From: Bradyrhizobium sp. dw_78
GTDB taxonomy: Bacteria > Pseudomonadota > Alphaproteobacteria > Rhizobiales > Xanthobacteraceae
Reading direction: 5' to 3'
NCBI RefSeq assembly: GCF_018449525.1
Contig: NZ_JAAVUS010000011.1
Span: forward strand, 1-64,000
DNA length: 64,000 nucleotides
The position numbers were made by a program, and so were the translations under genes. This document shows positions 17,061-25,175 of this stretch, one piece after another; position 1 is the first letter of the stretch; each line of letters opens with the position of its first letter. The notes under the pieces were generated by a model, which was not told where the DNA came from, ran no database searches, and saw only the letters and a list, made by a program, of their open reading frames with translations.

Positions 17061-19349
17061 ATGCATACACCGGCCATATCCGCGATCAACGTCAGCCGCG
17101 TGCGAATTCGCGTCAGCGGAGCCGTACAAGGCGTCGGATTCCGGCCTTTCATGCATCATCTGGCCGCACGCTACAGCCTCGCGGGCTTCGTTCTGAATGA
17201 CGGAGAAAGCGTTGTGGCGGAGATCGAGGGTGTTCAGCTGGATAAGTTTATCGGCGAATTGGACATGCAGAAGCCGACTCTTGCACGGATCGACCGAATT
17301 GTGGTCACCTCCCTGCCATTCGAGGGGCAAAAGGGATTTACGATTCGCGAAAGTGTGGGAACTGAGCGCGGATCGGCCCGCATCGTTCCCGATGCAGCCA
17401 CATGCCCATCATGCCTCGGCGAACTGTTCGACGTTGACAGCCGCTTCCATCTTTATGCCTTCGTGACATGTACGCAGTGCGGCCCACGGTCCACGATTGT
17501 CCATAGGTTGCCTTACGATCGACTGAATACCTCAATGGCTGGATTCGCCCCGTGCGGGGCGTGCGCGCGTGACTACCGCGATCCCGCCAACCGCCGGTTC
17601 CACGCGGAGACGATTGCATGTGCGGTGTGCGGTCCGCGGATGAGCCATTCCATCGGTGAGATAGCCGCGGCTCTGCGCCGCGGGATGATCGTGGCTTTGA
17701 AAGGGGTCGGCGCTTATCAGCTCATGTGTGATGCAACGAACGAAGCCGCGGTAACCCAATTACGCCGGCGTAAGCAACGGCCGGGTAAGCCTCTCGCAGT
17801 CATGGCCGCCAATGTTGCGTCGGTCGAATACTTTGCTGCGCCGACCGTCGAGGAGCGGAAATTGCTCGGCCACATCTGCCGCCCAATCGTTCTTGTGCGA
17901 AGTCGTATGGAATTGGCTCCATCCGTGGCACCTGGAATGAATCGCGTCGGCGTCATGCTTCCTTCCGCGCCCGTTCATCATCTGCTGTTCCACGCTTTAG
18001 CAGGTTATCCAGCGGGCTTGGTCTGGCTTGACGCACCCCATCTGACGTCGCTTGTCGCCACCAGCGCCAATATCGGTGGCCAACCCCCGATCATCGACGA
18101 GCTTGAGGCAAAAGAAGCGCTCGTTGATATCGCCGATCTGGTGGTGACGCATGATCGGCCGATCCTCGTCCGCATGGATGATTCTGTCATGGCCGTCGTC
18201 GATGACGCGCCCGTCATGATTCGCCGGTCGCGCGGTCTCGTGCCCGAACCGATCGATCTTGGGGAGGATGGACCAACCGTGCTCGCGACCGGAGCGCATC
18301 TGAAGGCGACGCTCTGTGTGACTCGGGGACGCGAGGCCTTCGTCTCCCAGCATTTGGGCGATCTCCGTGCGGCGGATACGATCCGCTTCTATCAGGATAC
18401 TGCACGGCAAATGATGGCGACCCTGGGAGTCGCGCCCGAGATCGTTGCTTGTGATCTACATCCCGACTATCGCTCTACATTGTTTGCCCAATCGACCGGC
18501 TTGCCGCTGCTACAGGTTCAGCACCACGCCGCGCATATAGCTGCCGTCGCCGCCGAACATCAGATGCGGGGAAGAGTTCTCGGAGTGGCACTCGATGGCT
18601 ATGGCTACGGTGACGATGGAGCCGCATGGGGCGGTGAACTGATTTTGTTAAGCGGCGCGACGTGGAAAAGATTGGGTCACCTTGCTCCTCTTGCGATGCC
18701 GGGGGGAGACCGCGCCGCGCTGGAGCCGTGGCGGATGGGCGTAGCCGCTTTAACCGCTTTGGGCCGAGGTGCGGAAGCCGCCAGACGTTTTCCCGGCATA
18801 GCGCTAGCGAGCCGCCTTGCGTCAGCGCCGGATGTGATCGGGGCTGCGGTGATGACAACCAGCATGGGACGACTGTTCGATGCCGCCGCTGCACTGCTCG
18901 GCGTGAACACACGACAGAACTATGAGGGCCAGGCGGCGATGGAACTAGAGGCGTTGGTGCGTAGCGCGAAATGCCTGCCCAGCGGTTATCGCATCGCCAA
19001 CCATGTGCTGGATTTCCGCCCCCTTCTGGCCGGACTTCTGGAGCCGGGTTTGCAGGCGGACGAGGGCGCGGACGTGTTCCACGGCACGCTGATCGAAGGT
19101 CTCGCCGAATGGATTAGCCGGACGGCCAATGAACTCGGCGGGATCGAAATTGTGCTCGGTGGTGGCTGCCTGACAAATCGTGTTCTGGCGGAGGGGCTTG
19201 CTTTTCGGTTGCGTGGCTTAGGCCTCAATCCGCGGCTGCCACGCGCGGTACCCGCCAACGATGGCGGTCTTTCGCTCGGGCAGGCGGCGATGGCGCGGGC
19301 TTATCTCGTCGCCGGGACCGCCGCCTCAAGCCATGCAATAAGGAGATGA
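17061..19349 (+). CDS. hypF: Carbamoyltransferase HypF
   Basis: HypF makes the carbamoyl group that HypE turns into the cyanide ligands. The 762-residue protein has in order: an acylphosphatase domain (V-S-G-A-V-Q-G-V-G-F-R-P-F, about 18-30), two zinc fingers (C-P-S-C ... C-T-Q-C and C-G-A-C ... C-A-V-C, about 114-190), a YrdC-like domain (about 200-385) and a Kae1-like carbamoyltransferase domain with H-H-A-A-H and G-G-G-C-L-T-N. All catalytic blocks seem complete. A GAGG lies just before the ATG at 17061, seven bases after hypB. Confidence 0.95.
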   Translation: MHTPAISAINVSRVRIRVSGAVQGVGFRPFMHHLAARYSLAGFVLNDGESVVAEIEGVQLDKFIGELDMQKPTLARIDRIVVTSLPFEGQKGFTIRESVGTERGSARIVPDAATCPSCLGELFDVDSRFHLYAFVTCTQCGPRSTIVHRLPYDRLNTSMAGFAPCGACARDYRDPANRRFHAETIACAVCGPRMSHSIGEIAAALRRGMIVALKGVGAYQLMCDATNEAAVTQLRRRKQRPGKPLAVMAANVASVEYFAAPTVEERKLLGHICRPIVLVRSRMELAPSVAPGMNRVGVMLPSAPVHHLLFHALAGYPAGLVWLDAPHLTSLVATSANIGGQPPIIDELEAKEALVDIADLVVTHDRPILVRMDDSVMAVVDDAPVMIRRSRGLVPEPIDLGEDGPTVLATGAHLKATLCVTRGREAFVSQHLGDLRAADTIRFYQDTARQMMATLGVAPEIVACDLHPDYRSTLFAQSTGLPLLQVQHHAAHIAAVAAEHQMRGRVLGVALDGYGYGDDGAAWGGELILLSGATWKRLGHLAPLAMPGGDRAALEPWRMGVAALTALGRGAEAARRFPGIALASRLASAPDVIGAAVMTTSMGRLFDAAAALLGVNTRQNYEGQAAMELEALVRSAKCLPSGYRIANHVLDFRPLLAGLLEPGLQADEGADVFHGTLIEGLAEWISRTANELGGIEIVLGGGCLTNRVLAEGLAFRLRGLGLNPRLPRAVPANDGGLSLGQAAMARAYLVAGTAASSHAIRR

Positions 19350-19353
19350 TCGT

Positions 19354-19593
19354 ATGTGTCTCGCCATCCCCATCCGTGTCGAACAGCTTCTTCCAGACGA
19401 TATGGCGCGGGTCACGTTGGGTGGCGTCTCGAAGATCGTATCCACAGCTCTCGTCGAGGCAGTGCGAGTCGGCGATTATCTGATCATCCATGTCGGCTAC
19501 GCGTTGGCGAGACTCGATCCGGACGAAGCCGAGCGCACGCTCGCATTGATGCGCGAGGCTGCGGTGCCCGAGATGGAAGAGTGCCGGCCATGA
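19354..19593 (+). CDS. hypC: Hydrogenase assembly chaperone HypC
   Basis: The 79-residue protein begins M-C-L-A-I-P, the family signature whose Cys2 binds the Fe(CN)2CO unit with HypD and later the large subunit. It has the family's small beta-barrel pattern (D-Y-L-I-I-H-V-G-Y-A-L). AAGGAG lies upstream of the start. It is the only copy; no separate hoxL-like or hybG-like chaperone is seen. Its stop overlaps the hypD start. Confidence 0.94.
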   Translation: MCLAIPIRVEQLLPDDMARVTLGGVSKIVSTALVEAVRVGDYLIIHVGYALARLDPDEAERTLALMREAAVPEMEECRP

Positions 19594-20744
19594 GATATAT
19601 CGATGAATATCGTGACGGTGCATTGGCCCGCGCTATCGCCGTAACTATAGCCCGCGAAGCAGTGCCGGATCGTCGGTACCAGTTCATGGAGTTCTGTGGC
19701 GGCCACACCCATGCAATTTCGCGCTACGGGATCGAGGATTTACTTCCTGCAAACATCCAGATGGTGCATGGGCCAGGTTGTCCTGTTTGCGTCCTCCCGG
19801 TAGGGCGCATTGATGACGCCATCAGAATGGCGATGCGCCCTGAGGTGACGCTATGTACCTATGCAGATCTGCTACGTGTACCGGCCTCCGGCGATACCAG
19901 CTTGCTCAAGGCGCGCGCCGCCGGCGCTGACATCCGCATGGTATATTCGACGCTGGATGCGATCCGCCTCGCCGAGGCGGAACCGGATCGCGAGGTCGTT
20001 TTTTTTGCGATCGGATTTGAGACGACCACCCCGCCGACTGCGATTGCTATCCGGCAGGCGCGCAAAAAGCGGCTGACGAATTTCAGCGTGTTCTGCAACC
20101 ACGTTCTCACGCCGCCGGCGATCCGCGCAATCCTCGACAGCCCGGAGGTGCCGGGTCTTGGGCGTGTTCGGGTCGACGGTTTCGTGGGACCAGCCCATGT
20201 CAGCACGGTGATCGGGACACTGCCGTACGATAGTGTCGCCGCGGAATTCGAAAAGCCTGTCGTCATCGCGGGGTTCGAACCGCTCGATGTGGTGCAGGCC
20301 ATCCTCATGCTGGTCCGCCAGATGAACGAGGGCCGCCATGATGTAGAAAACCAATATATCCGAGCGGTCACGGCGCAAGGCAACCTGATCGCACAGCGGG
20401 AAATCGCCGAGATCTTTGAAGTGCGCGCGAGTTTCGAATGGCGTGGATTGGGAGAGCTTCCGGCGAGCGCGCTGCGTTTCCGCGAATCCTATGCCGATCT
20501 CGATGCAGAGCGACGCTTCGTAATTGAAACCATACCGGCTGCCGACAATCCCGCCTGTGAATGCGCTACCATTCTCCGGGGCCTCAAGAAGCCTGCGCAG
20601 TGTAAACTGTTCGGCACGCTTTGCTCCCCCGAGACGCCGATGGGCCCTTGCATGGTATCGCCGGAAGGAGCCTGCGCCGCGCACTGGACCTACGGTCGGT
20701 TTCGAGACAAAGCGAAAATCGACGCGGAAAAGGCCATCGCATGA
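19590..20744 (+). CDS. hypD: Fe-S scaffold HypD for Fe(CN)2CO assembly
   Basis: The 384-residue protein is the scaffold on which HypC and HypE build the Fe(CN)2CO unit. Family motifs are present: F-C-G-G-H-T-H near residue 36, G-P-G-C-P-V-C near 68, and the C-terminal [4Fe-4S] region with C-E-C, A-Q-C, T-L-C and G-P-C spaced over about 40 residues. Start at 19590 is set by the ATGA overlap with hypC; the longer in-frame reading from 19356 lies inside hypC and is a shadow. Confidence 0.94.
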   Translation: MRYIDEYRDGALARAIAVTIAREAVPDRRYQFMEFCGGHTHAISRYGIEDLLPANIQMVHGPGCPVCVLPVGRIDDAIRMAMRPEVTLCTYADLLRVPASGDTSLLKARAAGADIRMVYSTLDAIRLAEAEPDREVVFFAIGFETTTPPTAIAIRQARKKRLTNFSVFCNHVLTPPAIRAILDSPEVPGLGRVRVDGFVGPAHVSTVIGTLPYDSVAAEFEKPVVIAGFEPLDVVQAILMLVRQMNEGRHDVENQYIRAVTAQGNLIAQREIAEIFEVRASFEWRGLGELPASALRFRESYADLDAERRFVIETIPAADNPACECATILRGLKKPAQCKLFGTLCSPETPMGPCMVSPEGACAAHWTYGRFRDKAKIDAEKAIA

Positions 20745-21790
20745 CCGCATCGAGACTCCGCACACGCAAACTGGATCTCCGGAGTGGTCGCGTCGACCTG
20801 TCCCATGGCGCGGGTGGCCGGGCGATGACGCAGCTGATCAAGGACGTGTTCCTGGAGGCTTTCACAAACCCGTTGCTTGACCAGGGCAACGACCAGGCCG
20901 CATTTAATGTGCCGGGCGGCCGCATGGTGATGTCGACCGACGCGTATGTCATTTCGCCCTTGTTCTTTCCGGGCGGGGACATCGGCTCCCTGGCTGTGCA
21001 TGGCACGATCAATGACGTGGCCATGGCGGGTGCCCGCCCGTTGCACCTCGCGGTCAGCTTCATCCTCGAGGAAGGCTTTCCGCTGGCTGACCTGCAAAAG
21101 ATCGCAAACAGTATGGGCAATGCCGCGCGCGATGCGAAGATCACGATCGTAACTGGCGACACCAAGGTCGTCGAGCGCGGGAAAGCTGACGGCGTTTTCA
21201 TCTCGACGACCGGGATTGGCGTGGTCCCGCCCGGCCTCGATCTGTCAGGGGATCGCGCGCGGCCGGGCGATCAAGTCATCCTCTCCGGTTCGATCGGAGA
21301 CCACGGGGTGGCGGTGATGTCGAAACGCAGCAATCTCGGATTCGAGACGGAAATACAGTCGGACAGCGCGGCTCTGCACGAACTCGTTTTTGCAATGGTG
21401 GATGCTGTCGGACCGTCGCTTCGCCTCATGCGCGACCCGACCCGCGGTGGGCTGGCCGCTACCCTCAACGAGATCTCGCAGCAATCGGGAGTGGGATTCT
21501 CCATCAACGAGAGCACGATCCCGGTTCGGCCGGAAGTGGCCGCCGCCTGCGAACTCCTGGGATTGGACCCGCTCAATGTTGCCAATGAAGGCAAGTTGAT
21601 CGCCGTCGTGGCGCCGGAAGCTGTCGAGGCCCTGCTCGCTGCGATGCGTGGTCATCCGCTGGGTCGTGACGCCGCTCTCATCGGTGCGGCGACCCAAGAC
21701 GATCAACATTTTGTGCAGATGACGACCTCATTTGGTGGTGGCCGCATCGTGGACTGGCTCTCCGGTGAACAGCTTCCGAGGATTTGCTGA
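20741..21790 (+). CDS. hypE: Cyanide-forming dehydratase HypE
   Basis: The 349-residue PurM-like protein dehydrates the thiocarboxamide on its own C-terminal Cys to thiocyanate. The last residues read L-P-R-I-C, so that Cys is intact. Also seen are S-H-G-A-G-G near residue 21, the N-D-V-A-M-A-G-A ATP-binding block near 91 and the G-D-T-K-V-V segment. The start at 20741 overlaps the hypD stop. It is the last gene of the operon; about 320 bases without a gene follow. Confidence 0.94.
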   Translation: MTASRLRTRKLDLRSGRVDLSHGAGGRAMTQLIKDVFLEAFTNPLLDQGNDQAAFNVPGGRMVMSTDAYVISPLFFPGGDIGSLAVHGTINDVAMAGARPLHLAVSFILEEGFPLADLQKIANSMGNAARDAKITIVTGDTKVVERGKADGVFISTTGIGVVPPGLDLSGDRARPGDQVILSGSIGDHGVAVMSKRSNLGFETEIQSDSAALHELVFAMVDAVGPSLRLMRDPTRGGLAATLNEISQQSGVGFSINESTIPVRPEVAAACELLGLDPLNVANEGKLIAVVAPEAVEALLAAMRGHPLGRDAALIGAATQDDQHFVQMTTSFGGGRIVDWLSGEQLPRIC

Positions 21791-22008
21791 CAACAAGATT
21801 GCTGTGCAAACCCGAGCCGAGCGCGGCTCATCCGGTTAGACGCGACGTGTCCCCCTCAACGGCACGCCCGCCGTGACGCCCAGCGCGCAATGACATCAAT
21901 GTGATGTTGCAAGATTAGCTGCACCAGAGCACCGCTCATCCGATTCGACCGGCCAACGGCGTGGTTTCGGGGGCGTTCTGTTTCTCGATTCTGAGTTGGC
22001 GGGCGTGA

Positions 22009-22020
22009 GTAGTTTCCGAG
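22009..22020 (+). promoter_or_regulatory. Shared 12-mer site D, upstream of aldehyde dehydrogenase operon
   Basis: GTAGTTTCCGAG is followed by T-CTACC, so GTAG-N9-CTAC is again a dyad. It lies 88 bases before the ATG at 22109. The remainder of 21791-22108 has no gene; a weak 6-bp hairpin follows hypE at 21814-21829 without a T tract. Confidence 0.65.
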
Positions 22021-22108
22021 TCTACCCCCGCAGTTCTATTGATGGCTATGGTTCAGCAACTACCCGGCGACCTTTGGTCGCCTTACGACATCGAAAGAGA
22101 ACCAGGAC

Positions 22109-23491
22109 ATGGCCTATCAAAGTCTCAATCCCGCCACCGGCAAGCTCATCAAGAAATTCGAAGAGCTCACCGACAAGCAGCTCGAGGAAAAGCTGGCCAT
22201 CGCCGCGAAATGTTTCGAAACCTGGAAGCGAAAGTCGTACGCCGAGCGTGCGGTGATCGTAAACAAGGCAGCGAAGCTGCTGCACGAACAGGCCGAGGCA
22301 TTTGCGCATACCATGACGCTGGAAATGGGCAAGCGGATCGGTGAGGCGCGGGGCGAGGTGGAGTTCAGCTCGAATATCCTTGCCTACTACGCCAAGAACG
22401 CCGAACGGTTCCTTGCCAACGTCGAACTCCATCCGACGCTCGGCGATGGTCATATGGAAAGCAGCCCCATTGGCGTGATCTTCGGTGTGGAACCCTGGAA
22501 CTTTCCCTACTATCAGCTTGCCCGTGTCGCGGGTCCGCATCTGATGGCGGGCAACGTACTGGTGGTGAAGCATGCCGGCTGCGTTCCACAATGCGCGGTC
22601 GCCTTCGAAAAGCTCTGGATCGATGCCGGTGCGCCGGCCGGTCTATATACCAATCTGCTGATCTCGCATGAGCAGTCCGACCGCGTGGTCGATGATCCTA
22701 GGGTCAAGGGTGTAGCGCTGACCGGCAGCGTTGCCGCCGGCAAGAGCATTGCGGCTCGCGCCGGCAAGGCCCTCAAGCCATCCTCGATGGAGCTCGGCGG
22801 CAGCGACGCGTTCATCGTACTCGACGACGCCGACCTCGAACATACCGTGAAGTGGGCGGTATGGGGCCGGATGTACAATACTGGGCAGACCTGCTGCGCC
22901 GCGAAGCGGTTCATCGTTGTCGAAAAGCTCGCCGACAAATTTCTCGAGAAGTTCAAGACCGCACTCGAAGCGCTCAAGGCCGGTGATCCCTTGGACGAGA
23001 AGACAACAATGGGTCCGTTGTCCACGGAATCGGCGTTGGTCGATCTTCTCAAACAGGTCGACGTTGCTGTTGCTCACGGAGCCAAAGTGCTCATGGGCGG
23101 CAAGCGGGTCGATCGTCCGGGCGCCTTCATGCAGCCCACGATTTTGACGGACGTCAAACCGGATAACCCAGCTTTCCGTGACGAATTCTTCGGTCCGGTT
23201 GCGATGTTCTTCCGCGTCAAGGACGAAGACGCTGCCATCGCGCTTGCTAATGATTCCGACTTTGGCCTCGGCGGCTCCGTGTTCACCAAGGATCTCGCAC
23301 GCGGCAAACGTGTGGCCAGCCAAGTCGATACCGGCATGATGTTCATCAACAGCATCAGCTGGTCGGATGCGGAGCTGCCGTTTGGCGGCATCAAGAACTC
23401 CGGCTACGGGCGCGAGCTTGGCGACATGGGTATCCAGGAGTTCGTGAACAAGAAGCTGGTTCGCTACGTGACGGCCGAAGCGCCACTCTGA
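22109..23491 (+). CDS. NAD(P)-dependent aldehyde dehydrogenase, succinate-semialdehyde type
   Basis: The 460-residue enzyme oxidises an aldehyde to the acid. It has the catalytic Cys in N-T-G-Q-T-C-C-A (about 260-267), the general-base Glu in M-E-L-G-G-S-D (about 230), and the nucleotide-binding T-G-S-V-A-A-G-K loop (about 207-214). Length and wording are nearest to the short Sad/GabD-like succinate-semialdehyde dehydrogenases. Its place before pnt and adh, however, makes acetaldehyde or another fermentation aldehyde equally plausible. It is the first gene after site D. A strong hairpin separates it from pntAA. Confidence 0.9.
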   Translation: MAYQSLNPATGKLIKKFEELTDKQLEEKLAIAAKCFETWKRKSYAERAVIVNKAAKLLHEQAEAFAHTMTLEMGKRIGEARGEVEFSSNILAYYAKNAERFLANVELHPTLGDGHMESSPIGVIFGVEPWNFPYYQLARVAGPHLMAGNVLVVKHAGCVPQCAVAFEKLWIDAGAPAGLYTNLLISHEQSDRVVDDPRVKGVALTGSVAAGKSIAARAGKALKPSSMELGGSDAFIVLDDADLEHTVKWAVWGRMYNTGQTCCAAKRFIVVEKLADKFLEKFKTALEALKAGDPLDEKTTMGPLSTESALVDLLKQVDVAVAHGAKVLMGGKRVDRPGAFMQPTILTDVKPDNPAFRDEFFGPVAMFFRVKDEDAAIALANDSDFGLGGSVFTKDLARGKRVASQVDTGMMFINSISWSDAELPFGGIKNSGYGRELGDMGIQEFVNKKLVRYVTAEAPL

Positions 23492-23498
23492 AGCACTT

Positions 23499-23528
23499 CG
23501 ATCGACGCCATTGATCTGGCGTCGATCG
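23499..23528 (+). terminator. Strong hairpin between aldehyde dehydrogenase and pntAA
   Basis: CGATCGACGCCA (23499-23510) and its exact complement (23517-23528) form a 12-bp perfect stem with the 6-nt loop TTGATC. It starts eight bases after the stop codon. No T run follows, so it may be an attenuator or an mRNA-stability element rather than a full intrinsic terminator. Confidence 0.55.
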
Positions 23529-23624
23529 CGCGGCGCAGACTGCGTCATCGCGTAGGCCGTGGTCGGCGTCCAGCGCTTTCCGTCAGTCCGTTGGTTCGAA
23601 TAGCGTCAAGAGCCGGAGTCACTC

Positions 23625-24797
23625 ATGTATGTCAACGTCGCCGTTCTCAAGGAAACACAGCTGCATGAACGCAGGGTGGCGCTGGTGCCGTCAGTGACCG
23701 GCAAGCTGATCAAGCTGGGCGCTAAACTTCATATGCAGTTGGACGCTGGCGCCGCAGTCAAATTAAGCGACGCCGCATTCAAGGACGTTACGTTCATGAC
23801 TGATCGCAAGGTGCTGGTTAGTGACGCCGACGTGGTGCTTGCCGTGCAGCCGCCTGATCTGGCTGTAATCGATACGATGAAAGAAGGCGCGATCCTGATT
23901 TCATTCGTCTATGCGGAAAATGAAAAGGCGCTGGTACAGCGCTTGCTGGACAGGAAGATCACCTGTTTTGCGATGGAACGCGTCCCGCGTATTACCCGGG
24001 CCCAAGCCATGGATGCCTTGTCGAGCCAGTCTGCTTTGGCCGGCTATTATGCCGTTGCAATCGGCATGACCCATATGGCCAGCGTGCTCCCCAAGATCAC
24101 GTCGGCCGCGGGCGTGATTGGGCCGGCCAAGGTGTTGGTCATGGGCTTGGGCGTTGCGGGCTTGGAGGCGATCGCCACCGCCCAGCGGCTCGGCGCCGTG
24201 GTCGAGGGCTACGACATCCGCCCTGCAACCAAGGATCAAGCGCTTTCACTGGGCGCGACCTTCGTGGATACGGGCGTGGATGCCACAGGTGAGGGCGGGT
24301 ACGCCCGTGCGCTCACGCCTGAGGAAAAGATCAAGGTCGAAGACGCGCTTACCAAGCATATCCAGGGTTCCGACCTGATCATTACCACCGCCGCAATTCC
24401 CGGCAGGCCGTCGCCGAAACTCATCAGCAGGGCGCAAGTAGCCGGCATGAAATCAGGCGCCGTAATTGTCGATCTCTCCGCCGAAGGCGGCGGAAATTGC
24501 GAGGACACGCGACCCGGCGAAACGGCTGCGATCGGTCCGGTGACGATCGTTGCCCCGCTGAATGTTCCGTCGCTACTCGGCAGGGATGCCAGTGAGCTCT
24601 ATGCGAAGAATGTCGCAAGCCTGCTCATGCTGATGATGAAGGACAACATCATCGCCCTGAACTGGGACGATGAGGTGCTTGCCAAGACGGTCCTGACCCA
24701 CGCGGGAAGGATGCACAGCGATAAGAGCGAGCAGGGCGCCTATCCCAGCAACGCCATCGAGAAAACTGCCGGCAAGGCGCCCATCAAGGCGGCCTGA
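23625..24797 (+). CDS. pntAA: Proton-translocating transhydrogenase subunit alpha-1
   Basis: This 390-residue soluble subunit (dI) binds NAD(H) and exchanges hydride with PntB. The dinucleotide fold shows G-L-G-V-A-G-L-E (about 170-178) with the acceptor Y-D-I-R-P. The N-terminal domain begins V-A-V-L-K-E-T, typical of the alanine dehydrogenase/PntA fold, and R-V-A-L-V-P follows. The gene is split from the membrane part, as in alphaproteobacteria, unlike fused PntA of Escherichia coli. It is followed after 21 bases by pntAB. Confidence 0.93.
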   Translation: MYVNVAVLKETQLHERRVALVPSVTGKLIKLGAKLHMQLDAGAAVKLSDAAFKDVTFMTDRKVLVSDADVVLAVQPPDLAVIDTMKEGAILISFVYAENEKALVQRLLDRKITCFAMERVPRITRAQAMDALSSQSALAGYYAVAIGMTHMASVLPKITSAAGVIGPAKVLVMGLGVAGLEAIATAQRLGAVVEGYDIRPATKDQALSLGATFVDTGVDATGEGGYARALTPEEKIKVEDALTKHIQGSDLIITTAAIPGRPSPKLISRAQVAGMKSGAVIVDLSAEGGGNCEDTRPGETAAIGPVTIVAPLNVPSLLGRDASELYAKNVASLLMLMMKDNIIALNWDDEVLAKTVLTHAGRMHSDKSEQGAYPSNAIEKTAGKAPIKAA

Positions 24798-24818
24798 GTG
24801 CGAGGAGGAGATAGCGCA

Positions 24819-25130
24819 ATGGACTTTTCAATCGAGATCACCGGCTTTGTGGCTTTGTATATCTTCATGCTGGCTGCCTTTGCCGGTTGGGTCATCATCG
24901 GCCATGTCCCGGCAATCCTGCATACGCCTCTGATGTCCGGATCGAATTTTGTGCATGGCATCGTGGTCGTCGGCGGCATGTTCGCACTTCTCAACGCCAG
25001 CACGGTTCAGGAGCAGGCAATCGGCTTTTTCGCTGTGCTGCTTGGCGCCGGCAATGCCGCGGGCGGGTATGCCGTGACCCATCGTATGCTTGCCATGTTC
25101 CAGACAAGCGGCCACGCCGACAAACGATAA
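24819..25130 (+). CDS. pntAB: Proton-translocating transhydrogenase subunit alpha-2
   Basis: The 103-residue protein is the small membrane part of domain II, with three or four hydrophobic helices (about 9-30, 38-60 and 65-88). The start at ATG 24819 follows GGAGGAG; a GTG at 24798 is in frame but lies before that site. It sits between pntAA and pntB, the standard order, and completes the proton channel with the PntB helices. Confidence 0.92.
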   Translation: MDFSIEITGFVALYIFMLAAFAGWVIIGHVPAILHTPLMSGSNFVHGIVVVGGMFALLNASTVQEQAIGFFAVLLGAGNAAGGYAVTHRMLAMFQTSGHADKR

Positions 25131-25175
25131 AGAGCAACTCATGCGAAGCCGAGTTCAAAATGGCGCGTTGAGGGA

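Noticed and set aside
21814-21829. Hairpin GAGCCG-AGCG-CGGCTC after hypE as a terminator
   Set aside because: Only a 6-bp stem and no T run; too weak to call.
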